This document shows positions 23,310 through 36,637 of a DNA stretch of 64,000 nucleotides, in pieces. This DNA comes from Phoebastria nigripes. Lineage: Eukaryota; Chordata; Aves; Procellariiformes; Diomedeidae. The DNA is taken from positions 446,841 to 510,840 of the forward strand of contig JAYKAV010003087.1 of the NCBI GenBank assembly GCA_035582835.1, in the 5' to 3' direction. The notes under the pieces are model-generated. The model ran no database searches and was not told the origin of the DNA. It worked only from the letters and a program-made list of their open reading frames with translations. The position numbers were made by a program, and so were the translations under genes. The stretch's first letter is position 1; every line of letters starts with the position of its first letter.

Positions 23310-24520
23310 AGGATAATGTGATGGGAATAGTCAGCATGGATTTATGAAGGGCAAATCATGCTTAACAAACTGATAGCCATCTACAATGAAATGACTGGCA
23401 AAGTGGACGAGGGGAGAACAGTGGTTGCTCTCTTGACTTTATAAAGGCTTTCAGTTTCCTACAAAGTCTTCACACTGATGAAATGCAGACTAGGCAAGTG
23501 GTCAGTGAGATGGACTGAAAAACTGGCTGAACTGCCAGGCTCAAAGGGTTATGATCAGCAGCATGATCACAGCAGGTCACCAGTGGTGTACCCTCTGGTT
23601 AATCTTCACTAATGGTCTGGACAATGCAACAGAGCGCACCCTCAGCTACTTTGCAGGCAATACAAATCTGGGAAAGTCATTGATGTTACTAGTTGGTTGT
23701 GCTGCCATTCAGAGGGCCCTCAACAGGCTAGAGAAATGGGCTGAGAAGCAGCTAATGGAGTTCAAAGGGAAGTGTAAGGTCCTGCACCTGCGGAGGACTA
23801 GATTCTTGCACTAGTACACACTGGCAGCCAACCAGCTGGAAAGCAGCTCTGCAGAGAAGAACCTTGGGATCCTAGTGGAAAACATGCTGAACACAAACCA
23901 GCAAGTCATCCTTGCAAAGAAGGCCAACAGCATCCTTGACTGCATTACAAAGAGCACTGTCAATAGGCTAAGGGAGGCGATCCTTCCCCTCGTCACTGGT
24001 CAAGGCCACATCTGGAGTACTGGCTCCAGTTCTAGGCTCCTCAGTTACGTAAAAGTTAGGGACTTACTAGAGCAAGTCCAACAAAGGGCCATGAAAATGA
24101 TTAAGGAACTGAAGCATCTTTCATATCAGAGTGAGCTGGGACTGTTCAGCCTGGAGAGAAGGTTCACGTTGGGGGACCTTATGTGTATAAATACCTAACA
24201 GCATAAGTAAAGACTGAGACAGACTCTTCTCAGTGGTATTCAGTGACAGGGCAAGAGGCAAAGGGCACAAACTGAAACACAGGAAATTAAATTTAAATGC
24301 AAGAAAAAACCCCCAACACTTTATTCTAAGGGTAGTCAGAAACTGGCACAGGCTGCCCAGAAAGATCGTGGAGTCTCTAGCCTTGGAGATATTTGAAACC
24401 CATCTGAACACAGTCCTGGGCAACTCGCACTAGTTGTATGTGCTTTGAGAGCAGGCAAGTTGGACCAGAAGATCTCCATATACCCCTTCCAAGGTCAGCT
24501 ATTCTGTAATTTTATCTTAC
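23310..24520 (+). mobile_element. CR1 LINE, old copy, reverse transcriptase to 3' end
   Basis: Starts near the SQHGFMKGKSCLTN block of the reverse transcriptase (about 23325-23370). It runs through ALNRLEKWAEKQLMEF (about 23718), SSSAEKNLGILVE (about 23840), QVQQRAMKMIKELKHLSYQ (about 24073), LGLFSLERRF (about 24135) and NWHRLPRKIVESLALEIFE (about 24330) to a CR1-like 3' end near 24510. Blocks lie in different frames, interrupted by stops, and diverge clearly from the CR1 at 15218-18614, so this is an older insertion of a different subfamily. The ends are approximate. Confidence 0.88.
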
Positions 24521-27500
24521 GTTCACCTTCTGGATTAAAAAAATTCACTTTGGAAATCAAAATGCCATCCACTGAAGATTCCACAGTGCTTTTCCCTTTA
24601 AAATTGTGGATCTCATTCTGCAACAGACTAATCCACACAATAGTGACTTGGGTATTTATTGCATCCAATAGGGTGAATGAGAGGCAAGGGGTAAGGAAGA
24701 ATGGCAGTATTCATGGGCATGTGGTGCTACTGGATAGAGACAATATTGCCTCTAACACTATCTGACATTTTGTAGTTCTGTTTTGCTGTAAAGTATCTTT
24801 GGGGACCAGCTGCTAATGCAATCCATTGTTTTCTTATAATTGTAGAAAATACAAACCAGTGAACTCATGATACATTAGGTCCACTCTTACAAGCAAGTTA
24901 TTATGATTTAGATTCTTTTCAGGACTCAGTTTCACAGGTTTGTAATTCACATCTATGAATTTCAGACCTCACTGCATGAGAGTAAAAATTAACACATGAA
25001 TACACTGCAAAGTTACTTAGAAGTACTACAGAAATGTTTTATCGCTATTGAACTAGACTATGAAGGAACCCTACTAGCATGTCACAGAGCTGTTTTATTT
25101 GGGTATCTGTCTTCACATGATTCAGTATTCAAATGCAGGAAGGGCAAATGCATCAAACCATCAATCTGGTTAACCAGCCACTCTTCCACATGAAATCCCT
25201 TGCCTACCCTGCAATTTTTTTTTATTAGCCTTAGTGATCCTTTCTTCCTCCCAGACTCCAAAAAGCTCTTCTGGAGCAGCCACACTTGGTGAACAGGCCT
25301 AGACTGGAGTAACTGCTTCCTTGACATGTTTTTATTTAGGAGCTACTTTCATCATCCAAATCACTGCTCTTAAGTAAGCAAAACTGCTTTTTTCATTCAT
25401 TAAGCAAAACAATTCTTCAAGTATACTGAAAATAAAAACACTTACCATATGCTTCACAACCGGCTAACTGCTCAGAAGAAAAATCCAGCCAATTAGCAAT
25501 GGCAGTCATAGCGGGCATCTATGCCCCTCAGCAGCAGTTTTCCTTTTGTAAGGCCTGTTCCTTCTACCCACACTGATAGCTGTGATCTACCCTGTGAAGA
25601 AGCATGCATTGGCAACTTAGTCATCTTGCTTGAAGTGACCTGTTTCTATAAGCTGTATGGAATAGGATTATTTCCTTCCTTCAAATTTGCACACAAGCTG
25701 TAACAGTACATACCTGGGTCAACATAGCCAAGAACCTACTTTGACCCACTGATTATAAGAACAGCTGCCAAGTTCAGTGCATATGTATATAACAAACAAT
25801 CTAACTGAAGCGGGCAAACTGTTCTTTCAGCTTCATACTTTAGGTTAAAGTAATTGTGCCCTAAAACCCCAACTACTGAAAGCTCCTACTTTTTCTATGC
25901 TGGATTGCAATAACAGATCTACAAAACTCAGCGTCAACACTTTTCTAACTGCAAATATTAAGTTCTCAATAATGCAAAAAAATTTTCCACAGTTTAATAA
26001 AAGCATTTTCAAAGGTTCTACAAGAAGTCCCGAAATTTTCCATCAATGCAAGAGTTTTAGCTAAGTGTCATAGAAGTCCCCCTACACCTATAACTATATG
26101 ACCACTTTGGGGTGGGGTTGGGGGGAGAAAAAAATAAAAACAAACAAACAAAAAATTATCAGGTGGACTATCTGCTCTAGCAATTGCTATGTTTTAGATG
26201 CTTTCAACTGGCAAACCTGGTTTTACATGCTCTGAACTATTAGGTAGGTTTCGTAATTTAGAATTAAACCATACATTACATTTCTATTTATGGATAATAT
26301 TTGATTATATGAACTCACGGGATAATGCAGTCAGTAATACCTTCTACTGTGAGACTATTTCACATATAAAGCCATCAAGCCCTTATGATTAACATACCTC
26401 ATTTCTTAGAGCAACACAGGGAAAACATTAAGGCTTCTTTCACAATGCAACTAAGTTTTAATTTCAGATGCATCCTGCTGTGCTGAAATTAAGCTCATTT
26501 GAAAAAGTAGTCAAAACTATAGCAGCAACTCAGAATCTGATCTTTTTGAAAGAAACAAATTGAGTTACAGTAAAAAGCTGACATGATTATCAACATGAAA
26601 CTAAGTTCTGGACAATGTCTAAAAAGTTAAGTCATTGCAGGAGCTGTACCATAAACAGAACATAAGAAAAATACTTGTTTTGAATTGACTGTTATGCTAG
26701 AGATGAGCTAATTCATGAAGATGAACAACTACCAGTTATCCAACAGTTATCCAACTCAGAATTAAGTGGGATAGCTTTTCAGCATGAGAAGTACTACATA
26801 AAGCAACATGCAAACTCACAGAAATACAAATATCAGTCAGTAAATATAAGACATTGGCACCCAAGAATCTCTTCAAATACCTGTTTATAAACAGGTTGTA
26901 TGAAGTTAGAGCAGCTTAAAGTTTTCCAACATAATTAGTTTCTTACTCAAAAAAGTAGATGCCTCAATATTTGACAATAATAGTTTGATTTTGATGAACT
27001 TCCCCAAATCAGAGGGAGATCCTGCCTAGTTCCCTGCCAGCAGCTGTAGAACACAGGTTTCCAGCCACTCCAGCCAGCATGAAAGTTTGCATTCCTCCCA
27101 TCTGCTGGTTAAGAAGCTCCAAATGAACATTTAGACTCCTAACCATACATAGCTGAGAACCTGGTAACTTGGGAGCTGGCCTTTTAGGGCTTCTAGTTAT
27201 CATTCTGTTTTTCAAGTCCCAATACAGTTCACTGCTCTGTCCATGGGAGGGGGAAAGAAGAGGATTCCTCTTGCTCTCCTGGCTTTACCTTCATATAAAG
27301 CATTAACAGAATACCCTTTTCGAGGATAACATGAATTTAGCCCTTTGGTTTGAACTGGGAATACTTAAAATCCTTTAGTCAAATGGAAATTGAGTCTTAA
27401 TCAAGCTTAGGACAATAAGGTAACAGGCAGAGAAGCTACATTTCAGGAAAGGTTAAGTCACATTAAAGGCAGGACAGACTTTTCTCCTAAACATACACTG

Positions 27501-30500
27501 ATGCTGGTAGGAAAAGCTACAGATGAATCAGCAATAACAAAACCAATTGAGATTGCTTTGTAAGAGTTGTGCAAAAACACAGCAGAAAAATCTTTCAGAC
27601 AATACTAAGATGAGGTCAAAGAAAACTGACAGACATAAAAGACATGCTCACTGTTATGTAAGACTGGGTCATAAACATTAAGCTCATCCAAGGATAACCA
27701 AAGTCACAGAGGACAGATAGCAAAGACAGAACAGAGTAATGAAAGCATTAAAACCAACAGAAAACACTGATTGAGGTCGATCATAAATTTGAAGATTCAA
27801 GAGGTTACCTGTTTAACACTACTTATCAGCTAGTTAATCCCTGAAGCAATGTACTATTGATGATACATTTTCTTTTATGACTATTTATGGATCCCAGTTT
27901 CCTCAATGCTATGTAAGATAGACAAGAAATCATAAATTTGTTCAAAAAGTGCAAATTATACAAGGAAATAAAACCCCTTCCCTCCCTTTCCAAACATTTC
28001 TGTGTTATTCTACTATGGTTACAACTCTCCCAGCCTTTTATCTTCTGGGACTTGTTTACACCAGGAAAAAGGGGTAGGTTCCAACTAATTAGGAAACATC
28101 TGAACTGGGGAACTGACTTTCAACCATCTGCCTGCCAACTTGTGTGAAAATGACAAGTTGCCCAATTTCTACCAGGAATTTACCTTGTATTGAAATCACT
28201 GCATGAAAATTAACTGAGAAGGGAAAAGGCCATACAGGTGGCTGCCACCGTCTCTATTTGTTTTCACAGATTCTGCTGTATTTTCATTATCATTAGTAGC
28301 AGAAGCCAACATAATCCTGATCCTGAACTAAGTTACTAATGACACTAAAAGTCACTATCTTTATCAGAAGCATTTTCAATTTAGTGCATTTGAAGGGTCA
28401 TCATCATAATCAAATAACCCTTCTGGAGGGAACATCCAGGGGAAATAAGTCTCACAACACCATTGATCCCAGCCTCCTTTAAAGCCTATTCCCCCTAATT
28501 AGTGCTGCAGAATTCTGAATTTGATTCTCCTATATTCATCTTTTGCATGTAATTATGAAGGTACACACGCCCCTGGCCCCTGAAGTAGAAAGAATGGAAA
28601 GTAGAAAAGTATATTTGTATGTAGATTTTATGACCTTTGCAGGAAAAAGCCCTCAGCATAAATAATACGTACTTTCAGGTTTTTGGTGGTTTTTTTGTTT
28701 GTTTGTGTGTTGTGGTGGTTTTTTTTTTTTTTGGGTTGTTTTTTTGTTGTTGTTGNTTTTTTTTTTTTTTAAAATCAACTCCTGTAAGAATGTTAGGATT
28801 TATAAAGAAAATCCAAACCATATGTTAGATTTCAGCACAAACCATTCTGAAAAACAGAACTAATTTGTAATCACAGCTTTCTTGGTCACACCCCTAATGT
28901 TGAAATTCTGTAAAGGTTTACAGTATTGTAACTTATATCAACATATGCTCTGTTCCTTTGTGCTCCAAAGATACACAACTATATAGATACTGCTTCCTTT
29001 TTGAAGATTAAAGCCTGTGTAAGACTTCATTAAAGAAGAAATTGAGGTGTACTGTATCTTGACACTGAGGTGTGGTACTGCACTGAACTCAGTACAGTGA
29101 TGTTATTCAGAAACTAGCAAATGCATGGCTGCTACAATGTGCAGCTAATTAATATTGCTGGAATTAAGCTAAGAAAGAGCTACAGAATAGCCATGCCAGG
29201 TGTATTGCATATCAGATTACAAAATAATCAACACTTAGCACATGACTCACACCAATAAATCTCATGGTAAATACAGATTTCCTACAATAATATCCTAATT
29301 CTAATAAACGTTTCCTGACATAAGCACCATTATTGCTAGAGTCAATTGTAAATAGTCATGTTGAAACAGTGAGAGCAAAATGCAATGCCTTAATGTCTCT
29401 AGCTAAAGACAATTCTGAAGATGTCTTCCTTGTAGAGGAATCCAACTCATTAAAACAAATCCATTGCATGTAAATACAGAAGTCTGCTTAAGACAGCAGA
29501 CTCAGGTTAGCATTATACCTACCTCTTTGATTTTACATACATGTAAAGTTACCTGTTGGTTTAAATCATTTTAATGAATTCATACAAGCATATTGTGAAA
29601 CATCATTTATATTGCTTTCTTTGGATGACAAAATGGCTCTTGCTAAAGTATTTGTAAGTTTTTCATGCTCCAAACTAAGACTATTAGTCAGCTACAATGA
29701 CTACTTTTAGTAGTTGTCAGCAAGTAAAACCTCAAATTATTTCCTACTCCAGGAGGAAAATAGTTGGTTTTGATCTAATTAATGTCAGATCTTAAAGACA
29801 AGCAGCAAATAATTGAAAACGAGTATCTCCACAGTACTCCTTTCAAATATTTACCTATCCCCTGACAGATACTGCTATTTGAGAAGGGGATACTTGACAT
29901 CCTTACCCCTGATACACATCCTAACCAGCATGTTAAACTAAAACTGTCCTGAAGCTTGGAATGCTTCTGGAACAGATGGGCATATCTACCACCTTCTGCA
30001 GTTTCCCTGTATGCTATTGAAGGAATAAATGCCAGACTTAAGCAGACTGATTCACTTTGATGACTACCAAGTTCTTTCAAACAGCAGCAAAGTCAACAGC
30101 AAAGACAAGTACCATAGTTGGGCAGGCTATCTACAGGTCTCTGGATGTTCTCACCTTTTAAGAAATGTATCATGCAGACAGGACTTTCTCAAGAGTATAG
30201 ACATTTAAGTTCCAGGAAGACAGCTAAGTTCAGCAGACTCGAATAGTGGCAAGAGCAGCAGGTGCAGAAACTCCGTCACAGGCTCACATTCACATGTGAA
30301 GTACCTTCTCATCCACTCCAACTCACGCTACTCTTGTACAATAATTGTGGCATCACCAGTTTCTGTCAGTCCGTGCATTACAGAGTGAGTTTAGTTGCTC
30401 AGATGGCATGTGCTGTGTGCTGCATAAGCTACATTTCACCATACTGTTCAGTCTGAACCAAATCTTTAAATCCTTCCTGCTTTTCAGGCTCATCTCCATC

Positions 30501-31252
30501 TAAAGCAACTCCTCATTTGGGTTCCCGACACCAGATGCTGAATTTCACATTAAATAGGCCAATTAAAAAATATGCACACACATCTATTTTCTACATCTTA
30601 GGAATATGATACTCAAACTGAAGTAATATTGATATGAGTATTTCTGCAGTGCTTCTGACCTAATTTAATCATGGAGTGACATACGGAACTCCGGGCTCAC
30701 CTGTCCAGATGCCTGTAATAAATAATTAAGTTATTGTATATAACTAAGCTTTCTATGTACAACTTCAACAGGCCAGGATTAGACACTATTTATACATCTT
30801 TATAAACCACAGAGCTATTACATACCATCTAACATTATAATCTGAAACCTGAAAAGCAGTTATTTCCATGGGCTAAAATATCTTGCTCATCCAGCTCCAT
30901 GAATAGCCTAGACAGTAGGTCAAGCTATTTAACTGTTTGAATTAGCTTCTAAGACTTACACATGTAACTGATACACTGTTCTGTCAAACCCTCCCCACAG
31001 AGGCTGTGCTTAAAGAGATATTACTGCACTACAACTTTTCACCTAATGGACACCTTTTTGAAACATTCTGTGGGCTCCAGTAACAACTGTATTTCTACAC
31101 ATAGTTACATGTGAAAAAAGTCAGTACAATCAGAATCCAGTATCATTAAAGGTCCGTTTCAGAAAACCTATTGTGAGAAAACTATTTTCCAACATTTAAA
31201 TTATTTTCTTTGTGGAGCAATGTATTACATGAGACAAAGGTAAAAATGCAAA
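24521..31252. other. Non-coding stretch, no gene recognised
   Basis: 6.7 kb of AT-rich DNA. Items seen are a T/G-rich low-complexity run at 28680-28772, an A/C-rich run at 26130-26158 and a strong minus-strand donor at 25444-25445. Behind that donor, a 22-nt microexon (25446-25467) with a TGCTAAT branch-point motif and T-rich tract can be drawn, but it is too short to support. The minus frame 29775-30080 has a donor-like site near 29855 but no convincing acceptor. Confidence 0.5.
28680..28772. repeat. T/G-rich simple repeat
   Basis: Runs of T up to 13 long alternate with GGT, TTG and GTTTG units. The open frame at 28637-28828 is an artefact of this composition. Confidence 0.85.
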
Positions 31253-32028
31253 TGTATTGGGTTTATGTAGCAAGGTTTTGGTAGCCAGGGGGTTGCAGGG
31301 GTGGCTTCTGTGAGCAGACACCAGAGGCCACCCCCATGTCAGACAGAGCCAGTTCCAGCCAGCTCCAAAATGGACACNCCACTGGCCAAAGTGGAGCCCA
31401 TCAGCAACACTGGTGGCACCTCTATGATAACATGTTTAAGAAAAGGTAAAAATTGCTGCACAGCAGCTGTGAGAGAAGAATGAAAAAGTGAGAGAAACAA
31501 CCCTGCAGACACTAAGGTCTGTGAACAAGGATGTGGAAAAGATGCTCCAGGCACTGTGAACAGAGACTCCCCTGCAGCTCGTGGAAGACCATGATGAAGC
31601 AGGCTGACCCCCTGCGGCCCACGGAGGACCATGTCAGAACATAAAACCACGCTGCAGCCCATGGAGGACCCCACATCACAGCAGGTGGAAGTACCCTGAA
31701 CAAAGCTGCAGGCATGGAGGGCCCATGTTCTACTTCAGGAGGCAAAAGAGTCAGGAGTGACATTGAGCCTGGGAAGATGGGGGGTCAGAGGGAAGACGTT
31801 TTTGGTTTTGTTTTCATTTCTTACTATCTTACTCCATTATTAATTGGCAATAAATTAATTTTCCCCAAGTCAAGTCTGTTTTGCCCATGACACTAACTGG
31901 TGAGTGATCTCCCTGTCCTTATCTCAACCCATGAGCTTTTCATACTATTTTCTCCCCCATCTTGCTGAGAAGAAGTGAAAGAGCAGCTTGGTGGGCATCT
32001 GGTAGCCAGACAAGGTTAACCCACTACA
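31253..32028 (+). mobile_element. ERVL-like solo LTR
   Basis: A 776-bp LTR starting TGTATTGGGTTTATGTAGCA and ending AACCCACTACA. It is flanked by an exact 5-bp target-site duplication, gcaaa, at 31248-31252 and 32029-32033. The 5-bp duplication, the start and end sequences, and the internal series of repeated ctgcagcccatggaggacc-like units (about 31560-31690) are what I would expect of avian ERVL LTRs. An AATAAA polyadenylation signal lies near 31849. There is no internal viral sequence. The reading frames through it are not genes. Confidence 0.88.
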
Positions 32029-35000
32029 GCAAAGCACAAAGTCAGTCCATTAAAAAGTAATCTCAAGAAGATCTGACAATAGAACTAGGGTTTTCCTGCT
32101 CCTATTTTATCAGGGACACATCCATTAATGTGTCTGGATGACCATAAAGGGATATACACCTGCATGGATGTCAAGTCCACAGAAGGACTGTTTGATTATG
32201 CTTGCACACTGAATGTGGTCACAGCTATGTTCTACCAAAGATATATCAAACAGTAGAAGCCTTCTTGGCCTCATTCTAAAAAAAGCCGCTCCAAATGAGA
32301 AAAGCTTTCAAGCTCATTTCAGTTGAGTTGGGTAACACATTCTTCCCCTTTGGGGGGATATTTAATGTCCTATCTAGGGTGACAAACAACATTTATAAAG
32401 ATAACTTGGAAAAAATCGGTTTATGCAAACCAAAATATATAAATGTTTCACACAGCTTTTAATTTCATGTTCAACATGATCGCTCAATACTTCTAGTTTT
32501 AGAAATCAGATAAGCATAGTATTCAATTTAAGGTNATTTTTCTCTTTAGAAAGTGTCAGGTTTCTAATGCTTCCTTTTCCTTCTTCACCATCAGTGTTGG
32601 GGGATTTCAGAAACTATTCCATCCCAGAAGTAGCTGTGGCTTTGACAAGTCACTCAACAGTTCACATACCAAAAGAAAACTGCTAATTAACACAAGGAAC
32701 TGGTGTAACAGCATTTAAATGGTTTTAGCTTGTCATTCAGGTAAAAACTAAGCACTTCAGAGACATAGTATGGTTAAGGGACGGAAGTCTAATTTGCTAC
32801 AGGTTTCAGTAGCACCCAAACTAGCTGATCATAAAAGTCTCAGCACGAGATGGAAACTCATATGACTGTCTGTGCACCCAGTTTTGACTAAGATGTCAAT
32901 TGTTAATTCTGCTTGAAAGAATCATAACAACAGTTCTATTACTGTAAGTGAATTATTCTAACTATTAAAATAATTTCATGGCTTGTCTTAAGAATGCTGC
33001 ATTGAAAAGGGCTGTGCAGAAAAATATCATTAGAAATACCCAAAGTGAAATAAACTGGTTCTCAGAGGTCACACATTCAGGGATTGGATGCAATCTGATG
33101 GTGTCAATAAAAGTAATTGGTCTAGCAACAGTACAGCATAAATTCTGTTTAAGCACTTCTAGTCCTGTATTGGCTTATATGAAGCTAGGTCAGTTCTCTG
33201 AGTGTATCTGAATGCTAACATAAGGTTAGAAAATGCTTATTACTAGCAGTCTCAAAAGCATGTGTATTTTCATTCAATCATCTCAATTCAATAAATCTTT
33301 ATTCCTGTTTTCATACCTTCTCAGTAAACCATTACACTGCATATAAAAGAGTTTCTCTCAATCCATCCCTTTTCACAAAATACAAATAGACCAGAACAAA
33401 ACCCTGAATGCAAGCCAGTTCCCACCATTTCTGATGTTAGCGCAGGTCTTTTCAGGGAAATAGTTTAATAGAAGCTGGAAAATATCAGTTTACTTCAGCA
33501 CACAGTATCTTCTGTCCTGGAGTCTGTGTATTCATTAGCACTACACCTTTGCAACATATTACATAGCTACTTAAAGTAATCTGAATCCAACAAGTCACAA
33601 TGCATTGAAAGCAGCAAATTCTTTTCAGCCTAAACTTTCCAATATGCCCTTTCTCATTTAGTAGGAGCCTGCAAAATATTATTTCTGTCCCATCTTTTAA
33701 AGCGAAATAACCATAGGAAATTACAGCAGTTACAACTACCCTAATTTAAAACAGCAAGTATGAAATTTTAGGGGAGATCAAAAAATCTGAGAGCAACAGC
33801 TATGTTAAAGCTTAAGTTCTAAAAATAATACGCTCCCCCCCACCCCCCACCCCCAAAAAAAAAAAACCACCACCACAGAAAAAACCACAAAACCAAAAAC
33901 AACAGAGTTACTGAGAACTGTTTAAAATACTAAGCATTACAATCCAGTATGGACACATTAATGGACATTGTTGGTGCTCCTANTCACTGATACCCCTTAA
34001 GCTTCAGCCATTTGTATATTTCTACATTTCTGGTCAAAAAATCCTAATCAGTTTTACATGATGTTTACGATGTGTTTACATCCCTTTAACACATTGGCAG
34101 GATGCCAAGGATATTTATTTTAGATAAAACCATTTCTATTAGGCCTTCAGAAAAGGTTTCCCCCCACCCCTTAGTTCTCACAATCGTAAACCAGCTTTTT
34201 TGGGGAATGCCTTAGTTCATGAGTCAAGATACCCTGTTATCATCCTAGGAAATGCTTAATTAATAGTTCCAGGCAGTAGCTCAATATATTGTCTAATTTT
34301 AGATCTACTTCTAAGGCCCCAAAGTCTCCCTTACACACTGTGAAGTAAGACTAAGCCCAGAGCACTAAATGTAATGGCATTAGAATAAATACTAGGGTGT
34401 TCAGTTTTAAGTAACAAAGTCCTTTGTGGGATTTTAATCCTAAATGGCTTTAGGTCCAGAATTCTGTGGTGAAGGTGGAACTGAGCTCTATATATCCTTG
34501 AACAGACAGTTTAGGGTAGTTGGTTAACATGCATTCCTTACTCCATCAGAAAAACTGAGCATTACAGTCATATGCATTTGTTTATAATTATCTATAAAGT
34601 TTTTATAAATAAAACTACCAAATTCTAGATAAATCAGTGTACATGTACATAGCATATTCCATTTCCTTTATGTTCTGATTTAGTGTCTTGGCCAAATTAT
34701 TCACTAAGACATACAAGCATTAATCTTGAAATATGTAAAACACAATCTATAGTGCAAAACCCCCTATACTAAAAGGCATGGTGACATTAGGGAAGAGCAA
34801 GAAGTTAGAAGTTCAGTGCCTGTGTACAGCCTGCACAAGGCCAATGCACACTACATAAAATGTATATGTACCATCACTTTGATGTTGGTATTTCTAACAA
34901 TGCGGCTGAGATGACAAGACATTACTACTTAGTTTGTCTGCCTATGCTTCACAGCAACTGGTAATAGGCCCCTGCCAGAGCAGGATTTGTATATTCTTTT

Positions 35001-35031
35001 AACATAGCATAAGGAAAAAAAAAAAAAAAAA

Positions 35032-35089
35032 ATCTTCTGGGGAAATGCAAAATAAACAGTATCTTCTGGGCAAATGCAAAACAAACAAT
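35032..35089. repeat. 29-bp imperfect tandem duplication
   Basis: Two copies of atcttctggg(g/c)aaatgcaaaa(t/c)aaaca followed by a short tail, with period 29, adjoin an A18 run. Only a few substitutions separate the copies. Confidence 0.85.
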
Positions 35090-36500
35090 AACAACCTGAT
35101 TATTAGGATACTGCAGAAAAGCATTTACCATTAATTTAACAAGATGTGATTATATTCGGTGTACGGCAAATGAACTATAAAATGTATTATAATTATATGG
35201 TACAGGTTCAGTCTATTTTATCTTTTCTCAGCAACACTGCAAGGATTGTGACTATTTCAGTAAAATACTCATTTTAGTTATTTCAAGAGTCTGAGCTAAC
35301 AAAGTAAGCTAACTCAAATGATATCTCATTTTAGTGGAGATTGGTTAGAATTTTCTTGTTGCAGAGAATTGAGGTGTATATTGAAGGAATCTACAGCTCT
35401 CCCCCAAATCCTTGAAATCTAGTATAAGCAGCAGCTTTTCTTTTTCACCAAGTTTTGGCAACACCTTATGTCACATTTGAATCATTCTCCACATCACTTA
35501 TGGCTCAGGATAAACTCATCAACTTTCACATAGGAAAACCAAAAGAACTGCTACACCATTCATCAAGAACACCATTCATTCACTGCTCCTCCCAAATATA
35601 CTTTTACCTAATCACTCCAATAGAGCAGAGTGATCCAACAATTGAGAAACATTTTGAGAATCCCTAGACACAGATCATTTTCTGACCAATACTGGCAAGC
35701 TTCCTCATGGTTTTATCTTAAGTAGGTCACAGAACTTGCGTGGACTACTAAAGCAGATTTGTTCTTCCAGATTCCGGATTATTATGTCTACATCTTCATG
35801 ATGCATCTAAGTTTTCATCTNTACAGTGGATAGTGATATTAATATTTGTACATTATTCCTAATAGTTATTCTGTAAGCTAATCTTGAGGATCAATTCCTT
35901 GATATCTAAATGCTGTTTTGACACTTCCACCGCTACAGAGTCACTAGTGCCAAACGCAAACAGGATTTTATGAAAGGACTCCATGAAGCACCAGAACTCT
36001 AGGTCTGTATCAGTATTATTCACATACTTTTGTGAAGTATTTGGTGTGTTTCACAGACTTTTTGGCAAGAGCTACAAATCTCTGCTTCCCCATGTCTGTT
36101 GCCATGAAACACAGGGCCCAGTTTTCAAGCTCTTACAGCACAGTTGTCAGCACTACCTTCATACAAAAACAGCTTGGCACATTCTGCAGGCCATACCAGT
36201 CAGACTTGCAAGCAATCACATTTCTACAGAAAGATAACGTGTGTTCAATATCCAAATAAGTATACACAAAATATGCCTATAAAAACCACTTTCTGATTTT
36301 AAGTCTAATAAGCACAAGAAATTAAAATGAAAATTTTATAAAAATTTGGCTTCATCTTAACTGAGGTAAGATATGTATGCGATAGCCTTGAGGCATTTGT
36401 GATTATGTCAATTGATCCTTCAGTGCTCTGTCTAAAGATTAATCTTCCCTTCCTGACATTATCCTTTCTCCTAACTAGTAATAGTACAAATTACTTAAAT

Positions 36501-36637
36501 ACTGTATATTGTTCGAGCAAGGCATGTAATAGAAACACTATATCTTGATAGCTGGCCACTCAAACATCTATACTGTATATTGTTCGAGCAAGGCATGTCA
36601 TAGAAACACTATATCTTGATAGCTGGCCACTCAAACA
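36501..36637. repeat. 71-bp tandem duplication
   Basis: Copy one starts at 36501 (actgtatattgttcgagcaa) and copy two at 36572 with the same sequence. The copies differ by a single base in the shared 66 bp (ggcatgtaatag versus ggcatgtcatag). The divergence is so low that the duplication is recent, or an assembly duplication. Confidence 0.93.

Noticed and set aside
25446..25591. Minus-strand exon with a strong GTAAGTG donor and an ATG just after an in-frame stop
   Set aside because: The longer version has a weak acceptor and poor start context. The version with a good branch point and pyrimidine tract is only 22 nt. There is not enough to call either.
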